A DNA stretch of 17,900 nucleotides from Ferroglobus sp964463865 (GTDB taxonomy: Archaea > Halobacteriota > Archaeoglobi > Archaeoglobales > Archaeoglobaceae): assembly GCA_964463865.1 (NCBI GenBank), contig CAYXDX010000029.1, positions 1 through 17,900 on the forward strand, read 5' to 3'. Positions 1 to 5,107 of the stretch are shown here, piece by piece (the stretch's first letter is position 1; each line of letters begins with the position of its first letter). Under the pieces are notes generated by a model, which worked only from the letters and a program-made list of their open reading frames with translations, had not been told where the DNA came from and did no database searches. Both the position numbers and the translations under genes were made by a program.

Positions 1-1
1 C

Positions 2-55
2 CTGGAGGGTGACAAGATAGCGGCCATCACCCCGATAGAACTCACCATAGGGTAA
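2..55 (+). CDS. 3' end of an unidentified gene (partial)
   Basis: The first bases hold an open frame that ends in TAA at 53-55 and encodes the last 17 residues of a protein, LEGDKIAAITPIELTIG. The gene begins before the window. Codon use (ATA, GAG/GAA, AAG) fits the neighbours, and the frame stays open to the left edge. Seventeen residues are too few to name the family, so no function is offered. Its stop is 190 bases before the next start, and a hairpin-forming inverted repeat follows it at 79-106. Confidence 0.55.
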   Translation: MEGDKIAAITPIELTIG

Positions 56-78
56 GGAAATACATTTAGCTTGCCCAC

Positions 79-106
79 TTGCTCGACTTTCAACTTTTTC
101 GAGCAA
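79..106. repeat. Inverted repeat downstream of the partial gene
   Basis: TTGCTCGA at 79-86 is the exact reverse complement of TCGAGCAA at 99-106, with a pyrimidine-rich 12-base loop. It starts 24 bases after the upstream stop codon and lies before the TATA box of the next gene. It could form an RNA hairpin at the 3' end of the upstream transcript. No T-run follows directly, so a terminator role is only an inference. Confidence 0.4.
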
Positions 107-163
107 CCGTTCTCGGAGCTGAGTGAAACTACTGTATTATGTAAAAAATATTAATTTGCTTAA

Positions 164-170
164 ATTTATA
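164..170 (+). promoter_or_regulatory. Likely TATA box for the cation transporter gene
   Basis: ATTTATA in an A+T-rich stretch predicts transcription starting near 193, about 25 bases on. That leaves a leader of roughly 50 bases before the ATG at 246 and supports this start over the upstream in-frame GTG at 123, which lies before the promoter. Confidence 0.5.
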
Positions 171-208
171 AGGATATATTATCATCAAAAAGATATCAAA
201 ACTTTTTT

Positions 209-223
209 ATTGGGATATCCAAT
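209..223. repeat. Small inverted repeat in the leader
   Basis: ATTGG-GATAT-CCAAT is a 5-5-5 inverted repeat lying between the predicted transcription start and the Shine-Dalgarno of the transporter gene. It could be an operator or a weak hairpin. At this A+T content a match this short may be chance. Confidence 0.25.
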
Positions 224-245
224 ATCATGCGAAAGGTGTCGAAGA

Positions 246-1337
246 ATGGCGGTAGTTAACGTGAACATTCCTCCGGAACCAATTCCCGAAGTCGCCATAG
301 GTTTACTGACTATCTTCGTCCTCGTCCTCGTTCTACCTTTCAGAGTGAAAAAGGTCGAAGAGAACCTTGAGCCGTTCTTCTTCGTGATGGGCGTCGTAGC
401 AGTAACGATCTCCGGTCTCTGGAGCTGGGAGCTCGTAGAAGAGGCGATTAAAGCACCTATAACAATCGGCGGGGCGCCGATAGGTATTTTTCAGGTAGTC
501 TTGATATCCGGAATAGTCATCTACAAGTATAACCAGCAGATTTACTCTGGCATAATCTCGTTTCTGAGAAGAGTCGGTCCCGCGACATTCATATTCATCC
601 TCGTAACCGTCCTCGGGTTCATATCGAGCATAATCTCAGTCATAGTCACGGCAGTAATCCTTTCGGAGGTCGTCGCAGCTTTACCCATCGAAAGAAAGAG
701 GAAAGTCGAAATGGTCGTCCTGACTTGTTTCTCAGTCGCCCTCGGAGCAGCGTTAACGCCAGTTGGTGAGCCGCTTTCGACGATAGCCGTCTCGAAGCTC
801 AGCGGACCTCCATACTACGCGGACTTCTACTTCCTCTTCAGACACCTCGGAATCTACATAATTCCGGGAGTCCTGACCGTCGCGGCCTACACGACATACA
901 GAGTCGCGAGGCACATAAACGTCGAGTCCGCAGAGATTCCGAAATACGAGGAATCGCTCAGAATAGTCGTGATGAGGGCTATAAAGGTTTATCTCTTCGT
1001 TTCCGCTCTCGTTTTACTCGGACAGGGGTTTATGCCGCTCGTCGTTTGGTATTTCACGAAGATACCACCTCACGTCATCTACTGGGTCAACATGGTTTCT
1101 GCTATACTCGACAACGCGACGCTGACGGCCGCGGAAATTGGCCCATACCTGACGCTCGCGCAGATTAAAAGCGCGCTCATGGGACTGATAATTTCCGGAG
1201 GTATGCTGATTCCCGGTAACATTCCGAACATAGTCGCGGCGGGTAGACTGAAAATAACGAGCAGGGAGTGGGCGAGAGTCGGCGTCCCGGTTGGACTCGT
1301 CCTGATGTTCATATACTTCGTAATCCTGTTCGCATGA
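246..1337 (+). CDS. Putative cation transporter, DUF1646-like membrane protein
   Basis: This 363-residue integral membrane protein has about ten hydrophobic segments. Two loops carry ion-transporter-superfamily-like motifs: GAALTPVGEPLSTIA in the first half and GGMLIPGNIPNIVAAG near the C-terminus. This suggests two repeated halves, as in NhaD/ArsB-type carriers. The LDNATLTAAEIGP stretch and overall pattern match what I recall of DUF1646, annotated as a predicted cation transporter; the substrate is unknown. The ATG at 246 is chosen because AGGTG lies 7-11 bases before it and the predicted TATA box is at 164-170. A longer in-frame reading from GTG 123 adds a basic, A+T-rich stretch unlike the rest. 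It stands alone; DUF763 follows after 39 bases. Confidence 0.7.
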   Translation: MAVVNVNIPPEPIPEVAIGLLTIFVLVLVLPFRVKKVEENLEPFFFVMGVVAVTISGLWSWELVEEAIKAPITIGGAPIGIFQVVLISGIVIYKYNQQIYSGIISFLRRVGPATFIFILVTVLGFISSIISVIVTAVILSEVVAALPIERKRKVEMVVLTCFSVALGAALTPVGEPLSTIAVSKLSGPPYYADFYFLFRHLGIYIIPGVLTVAAYTTYRVARHINVESAEIPKYEESLRIVVMRAIKVYLFVSALVLLGQGFMPLVVWYFTKIPPHVIYWVNMVSAILDNATLTAAEIGPYLTLAQIKSALMGLIISGGMLIPGNIPNIVAAGRLKITSREWARVGVPVGLVLMFIYFVILFA

Positions 1338-1345
1338 TGCAAAAG

Positions 1346-1360
1346 GGTTTTTAATTTTTG
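1346..1360 (+). promoter_or_regulatory. T-rich element: TATA box for DUF763 and likely terminator of the transporter gene
   Basis: GTTTTTAATTTTTG starts 8 bases after the transporter stop codon. Its TTTTTAATT core is centred about 25 bases before the GTG at 1377, the spacing expected for a TATA box of a leaderless mRNA. The two T5 runs also fit archaeal T-run termination. Both roles are inferred from position and composition. Confidence 0.5.
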
Positions 1361-1376
1361 AACTAAACTCACTACC

Positions 1377-2417
1377 GTGAAGTCGATATACTTACCGCTC
1401 CACCACGGAAAAGCTCCTCCGTGGCTGCTGAACAGGATGAAGAAACTCTGCTATCCTATAGTCAGGATTATCGTAGACGAGTTCGGATACGACGAACTGC
1501 TGAGGAGGTTTTCTGACCCCATATTCTTTCAGAGCCTTTCAAACGTCTTGGGGTTCGACTGGAACTCTTCCGGATCGACCACCGTTCTAACTGGGGTTTT
1601 AAAAGCTGCGCTAAACGAGTCGGAACTCGAAGTAAGAGTCGCTGGAGGAAAGGGGAAGAACGCGCTTAAAACTCCAGACGAAATCGAGAAACTTGGGGAC
1701 GAGCTCGGCTTAAAAAGTGAGAGAATTGAAGAGCTGAAGAGGGTCAGCAGACTCGTCGCCAAAGTGGACAGCGCGATGCTTCAGGACGGTTACGAGCTTT
1801 ACCACCACGCCATAATTTTCACGAAAAAAGGCTGGTGCGTGGTTCAGCAGGGGATGAACGAGGTGGAGAGGCTCGCGAGAAGGTATCACCACTCGTCCTT
1901 CGAGTGGAAAATAGAGAGACCTCACTCCGGAATCTTTGCGGAAAGAGTAGAGAGGAGAGTCATGAACCTCGCCTCGAAGGACAGCGAAGAGGCGAGGGAG
2001 GTCATACTCGACGTCGTCAGAGACGGGACGTTTTTGCGCGATTACAAAAGGCTAACGACGATCGTTCGCTACAAAGACGGATATACCGTGCCGAGGAAAG
2101 TCGATTGGAAAGCTATAGAGCTCGCCTACAACCTTGGAGTGGACAACTTCGAAGACCTGCTACTAATCAGAGGAGTTGGCAAAGGAGCTCTGAGAGCTCT
2201 CGCCCTGATCTCCGAGTTAATATACGACACCGAATACGACAAAAAAGACCCTGCGAAGTTCTCGTTCGCACTTGGAGGAAAGGACGGAGTTCCGTATCCA
2301 GTAGACGTAAGAAGCTATGATGAGGTCATAAAGTTCTTGGAAGACGTGCTAAAACAGGCGGAACTCGGAGACTTCACTAAACTACGACTTCTCCGAGATA
2401 AACTCCGTCCAAGGTAA
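1377..2417 (+). CDS. DUF763 family protein
   Basis: The 346-residue soluble protein opens with LPLHHGKAPPWLLNRMKKL, a hallmark of the DUF763 family of archaea and thermophilic bacteria, and carries the conserved FDWNSSGSTTVLTGVLKAAL stretch near residue 60. Near the C-terminus, about residues 262-280, IRGVGKGALRALALISELI resembles a helix-hairpin-helix DNA-binding motif. This hints at a nucleic-acid role, but no activity is known to me. The start is a GTG, and the family motif begins within five residues of it. No Shine-Dalgarno is seen; the TATA-like element about 25 bases upstream implies a leaderless transcript. The 3' end overlaps the convergent phosphoesterase gene by 41 bases. Confidence 0.85.
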   Translation: MKSIYLPLHHGKAPPWLLNRMKKLCYPIVRIIVDEFGYDELLRRFSDPIFFQSLSNVLGFDWNSSGSTTVLTGVLKAALNESELEVRVAGGKGKNALKTPDEIEKLGDELGLKSERIEELKRVSRLVAKVDSAMLQDGYELYHHAIIFTKKGWCVVQQGMNEVERLARRYHHSSFEWKIERPHSGIFAERVERRVMNLASKDSEEAREVILDVVRDGTFLRDYKRLTTIVRYKDGYTVPRKVDWKAIELAYNLGVDNFEDLLLIRGVGKGALRALALISELIYDTEYDKKDPAKFSFALGGKDGVPYPVDVRSYDEVIKFLEDVLKQAELGDFTKLRLLRDKLRPR

Positions 2418-3009
2418 AAACGCTGAACTTGTTAACCTTCTTGAATATGAATCCCGCTGGCCTGTCGAGGTTTACTGCCGTGGAGCTGCAGAGTTCGTTG
2501 AAAGCCGGCATGACCACGACCTTTCTGCCTTCGAGTTCTCCTTCGAGCCAGACTCTTTCCTTGTATCCGTGAACGACGTCCTTTATGAAGTAAGCGGGAT
2601 GCGAGTGCGCCAGGACTATCACGTCCGAGTCCATTGCCTCTTTGTATTCGAGGTGTCCGTGAAGGACGGACAGCGACCCGTCCGAGTAAAATTTACTCGT
2701 GTCGAGTTCGCTTTTCAGGTTTGCGTCGTGGTTTCCTCTGACGATGAGAACTTCCAGCTCGCTTTCGAGTTCCTCGACGAACCTTTTTGCTCTCTTAACA
2801 CCAAACAACCCTATGTGCTTCAGGTCTCCGTTGATTAAAATTGTGGAGCAGTTCGTTTTCTTGGCTATGTCGATAGCTTTTTCTCCGATCTCCTTCACGT
2901 TTCCGGCGAGGCCGAGGTGTAGGTCGGCTATAACGAGCATGTCGCCGCACTTAAGAGCGTCTCCAACTATCCTTAATTTCCTCCCAAACCTTGTCGACGT
3001 AGTCGGCAA
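2377..3009 (-). CDS. Metallophosphoesterase, SbcD/Mre11-related archaeal type
   Basis: Calcineurin-like phosphoesterase of 210 residues with all the metal-binding motifs: DLHLG (D29, H31), GDLKH (D62), GNHD (residues 92-95), GHLE (H119) and AHSHP (H135, H137). It matches the small archaeal ICC-like, SbcD/Mre11-related group (COG1407 type); substrate unknown. The start is uncertain. TTG at 3009 has a G-rich Shine-Dalgarno-like sequence (GAGGGGGAT) just upstream and keeps the N-terminal strand before DLHLG that relatives have, but it overlaps the DUF2240 gene by 59 bases. ATG at 2940 would begin after that gene's stop with little ribosome-binding signal and would lose that strand. Transcribed with DUF2240 and convergent with DUF763. 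Confidence 0.85.
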   Translation of the reverse strand: MPTTSTRFGRKLRIVGDALKCGDMLVIADLHLGLAGNVKEIGEKAIDIAKKTNCSTILINGDLKHIGLFGVKRAKRFVEELESELEVLIVRGNHDANLKSELDTSKFYSDGSLSVLHGHLEYKEAMDSDVIVLAHSHPAYFIKDVVHGYKERVWLEGELEGRKVVVMPAFNELCSSTAVNLDRPAGFIFKKVNKFSVFTLDGVYLGEVVV

Positions 3010-3415
3010 CGTTTATCCCCCTCTCTTTCGCGTAAATCAAGGCTACGACTTCGAGATTCAGCACGTTACCGAACTCCATCTGCTTTTTGTTGAGCTCTGC
3101 CACAACTTCCTGCCTGCTTTTACCGAGATTCTCGGATATTAGATCTATGAGCTCGTCGAGGGTCGTGGACGATCGTATTCTGTTTATGTCCGGCTTGAAG
3201 TCCGGTTCTATCTCCACCTCGTCCAGATCGAAGTTCGGTTCGAGCTCGTCGTCTCCCTTGAGCAGCCCTTTCTTTTGAGCCATTTCGACGACCTCTTTGC
3301 TCGTCTCGTGAGAGAACCACTTCAGGTCGAAGGACATCGTGTAAGTAAGCTCCGACTTTTTCATCTTCCTCTTTCCTTTGGATTTGAAAGCCGCCGCTAT
3401 CGTTTTTTTGAGCAT
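2951..3415 (-). CDS. DUF2240 family archaeal protein
   Basis: The 154-residue acidic soluble protein matches the archaeal DUF2240 family by its basic N-terminus (MLKKTIAAAFKSKGKRKM), the FDLKWFS segment near residue 30 and the MAQKKGLL helix. It probably contains a winged-helix-like N-terminal part, an acidic linker rich in D/E/F/P at about residues 55-78, and a helical C-terminal half. Function unknown. The ATG at 3415 is placed by a TATA box at 3435-3442, centred about 24 bases upstream, which implies a leaderless message; no Shine-Dalgarno is seen. It is the first gene of a two-gene minus-strand unit with the phosphoesterase, and the deep overlap suggests coupled translation. Divergent from dapF. 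Confidence 0.75.
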   Translation of the reverse strand: MLKKTIAAAFKSKGKRKMKKSELTYTMSFDLKWFSHETSKEVVEMAQKKGLLKGDDELEPNFDLDEVEIEPDFKPDINRIRSSTTLDELIDLISENLGKSRQEVVAELNKKQMEFGNVLNLEVVALIYAKERGINVADYVDKVWEEIKDSWRRS

Positions 3416-3434
3416 GGTGGAAGTTCTGCAGATG

Positions 3435-3442
3435 TATAAATA
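3435..3442 (-). promoter_or_regulatory. TATA box for the DUF2240 gene
   Basis: On the minus strand this reads TATTTATA, centred about 24 bases before the ATG at 3415. It lies back to back with the dapF TATA box in a 109-base divergent intergenic region. Confidence 0.55.
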
Positions 3443-3460
3443 AGTTTGCGCTACGAAACG

Positions 3461-3468
3461 TATTTATT
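3461..3468 (+). promoter_or_regulatory. TATA box for the dapF operon
   Basis: TATTTATT predicts a start near 3490 and a leader of about 35 bases carrying the GGAGG ribosome binding site at 3514-3518. It would drive the dapF to truD operon. Confidence 0.5.
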
Positions 3469-3524
3469 CAAACCGAAAGTTGAGAAAACGAAGCTCTTTT
3501 CAAAAGCGCAAGCGGAGGAAGAGT

Positions 3525-4367
3525 ATGAGAGTCAACTTCGTGAAGATGCACGGTAACGGGAACGACTTCGTGCTAATAGACGAGTTTAACGGGGAACTCA
3601 TACCAGAAGAGAAGAAGCCGGAGTTCGTCAGAGCGATTTCGCACAGAAACTTCGGTATCGGTTGCGACGGGGTTCTCTTCGTTCAGAAGTCAGAAATTGC
3701 CGATGCGAGGTTCAGATACTTCAACAGGGACGGAAGCGAAGCCGAAATGTGTGGAAACGGTATAAGGTGCTTCGCAAGGTATGTGGTGGAAGAAGGATAC
3801 GCGAAAAGCCCGGTGAGGGTAGAAACCCTCGCGGGCGTGCTCGAACTCGAAGTTTACAAAGACGATGAAGGGTGGTGGGTAAAGGTAGACATGGGGAAAC
3901 CGAAATTCGAGCCGAGCGAAATACCGTCGCTGGAAAAGGTGTGGGGGAAAACTTTCGAGGTCGACGGAAAGAAGTTCGTAGTTTACGCCGTAAATACCGG
4001 AGTTCCGCACGCCGTGGTTTTCGTCGACGATTTCGACTTCGACCTTATCAAGGTGGCGAGGAAGATCAGATACAGCGAAGTTTTCCCTCAGGGAACGAAC
4101 GTGAACTTCGCAAAGTTCACCGACGGTAAATTCTTTGTGAGAACTTACGAAAGAGGCGTGGAGGACGAGACTCTAAGCTGCGGAACGGGAAGCGTGGCCG
4201 TAGCGGTCGTTTCGAAAGAACTCGGAATGATAGAAAACAGAGCGGAAATTATGACGAAGGGCGGAAAACTCGTGATCGAGCTGGACGACACAGCTTACCT
4301 CGTTGGCGGAGCGTCGAGAGTTGCCGAAGGCGTCTTAAGACTCGACGAGTTGAGGTTCGATGTTTAA
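3525..4367 (+). CDS. dapF: Diaminopimelate epimerase
   Basis: DapF converts LL-diaminopimelate to meso-diaminopimelate in lysine biosynthesis. The 280-residue protein has both halves of the pseudo-symmetric fold. The catalytic cysteine pair is C76 in EMCGNGIRC and C219 in LSCGTGS, with substrate-binding E209-R210 in YERG, and the family opening VKMHGNGNDF is intact. The ATG at 3525 is chosen because GGAGG sits at 3514-3518 and the family N-terminus starts there; an in-frame TTG at 3480 would add 15 basic residues foreign to DapF. It leads the six-gene operon, and its last 8 bases overlap the next gene. Length is normal and no key residue is missing. Confidence 0.97.
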   Translation: MRVNFVKMHGNGNDFVLIDEFNGELIPEEKKPEFVRAISHRNFGIGCDGVLFVQKSEIADARFRYFNRDGSEAEMCGNGIRCFARYVVEEGYAKSPVRVETLAGVLELEVYKDDEGWWVKVDMGKPKFEPSEIPSLEKVWGKTFEVDGKKFVVYAVNTGVPHAVVFVDDFDFDLIKVARKIRYSEVFPQGTNVNFAKFTDGKFFVRTYERGVEDETLSCGTGSVAVAVVSKELGMIENRAEIMTKGGKLVIELDDTAYLVGGASRVAEGVLRLDELRFDV

Positions 4368-5103
4368 GAACAGACTCTGCCTCTCTGCGATGGCCGGAAT
4401 AAACGATTCGAAGTTCGTTAAGAAGTTTAACGTAGCGCTGGCCATTCTCGGAGGTTTTAACGCCGATAAAGAGACCAACGAAGCAGCTCTTGAATCCACG
4501 AAAAGGGGTAGGAAAGAGTTCGTTTTCAGAGACCCGCTGAAAGGGATAGAGAGAGAAATTGTGTCGTCGCTGGACTTCGACGGAAAAATAGCCGTAAACG
4601 TTCGGGCCGCGAGCGTCGACGGTTACAGAGAGGTCGCCAAAATCTGCGGAGAATACGGGGTGATAATGGAGGTGAACGCTCACTGCAGACAGCCAGAGTT
4701 CGTGAGGATTGGAGCGGGTCAGCAGTTGCTTTTCGATCCGGAAAAGCTCGCCAAAATAGTAGAGGTCTGCTCGAAGTGGTGCGATACGTTCGTTAAAATA
4801 AGAGGGGGGCTGAGCGTGGACTACTCGAAGATTTCCGAGTTATTATTTTCTTCCGGAGCCCTCGCGATACACGTGGACGCGATGATTCCTGGAGGCGGAG
4901 CCGACTACGACCTCGTCAGGCTCATTTCGAGTTTCGGAAACGTCGTGGGGAACAACTCCGTTAGAGACGTCGCCTCTGCGAGGAGGATGATAGACAGCGG
5001 AGCGAAACTTGTATCTGTCGCGAGGGGAATCTTGAAGAACGAAAGGTTGTTCGACCTTCTGCTGGAGGACGAATTGTTATCGTCTCCGGTCGAACTGAGG
5101 TGA
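4360..5103 (+). CDS. Dus-like FMN-binding TIM-barrel protein (dihydrouridine synthase-related)
   Basis: The 247-residue protein follows the dihydrouridine synthase layout: an N-terminal SAMAGINDSKF (Dus: APMAGVTD), the NAHCRQPEFVRIGAGQQLL block with the catalytic-type cysteine at C109, VKIRGG with K146 in the third block, and a C-terminal GNNSVRDVASARRMIDSGA...VARGIL phosphate-binding part. It is shorter than tRNA Dus enzymes (about 320 residues) and lacks their C-terminal RNA-binding helical domain. The usual HGR motif is replaced by HVD. It may be a separate archaeal reductase subfamily rather than a tRNA enzyme. Start ATG 4360 overlaps dapF by 8 bases, with GAGG just upstream; gyrA follows after 4 bases. 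FMN binding is expected from the family. Confidence 0.75.
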   Translation: MFKNRLCLSAMAGINDSKFVKKFNVALAILGGFNADKETNEAALESTKRGRKEFVFRDPLKGIEREIVSSLDFDGKIAVNVRAASVDGYREVAKICGEYGVIMEVNAHCRQPEFVRIGAGQQLLFDPEKLAKIVEVCSKWCDTFVKIRGGLSVDYSKISELLFSSGALAIHVDAMIPGGGADYDLVRLISSFGNVVGNNSVRDVASARRMIDSGAKLVSVARGILKNERLFDLLLEDELLSSPVELR

Positions 5104-5107
5104 TGAA

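Noticed and set aside
214..220. Repeated GATATC-like words in the leader of the transporter gene
   Set aside because: Short A+T-rich words in an A+T-rich leader; no regular spacing beyond the one small inverted repeat reported.
123..245. N-terminal extension of the cation transporter from GTG 123
   Set aside because: It is A+T-rich, encodes a basic stretch unlike the family and lies upstream of the likely TATA box, while ATG 246 has a Shine-Dalgarno.
3451..3457. CTACGAA between the DUF2240 and dapF promoters, like half of the MATE palindrome
   Set aside because: The partner half is missing, and the same 7-mer also occurs inside gyrA near 5343, so it is likely chance.
3480..3524. TTG 3480 as the dapF start
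   Set aside because: It adds 15 basic residues before the conserved DapF opening and lies before or at the predicted transcription start; ATG 3525 has GGAGG at good spacing.
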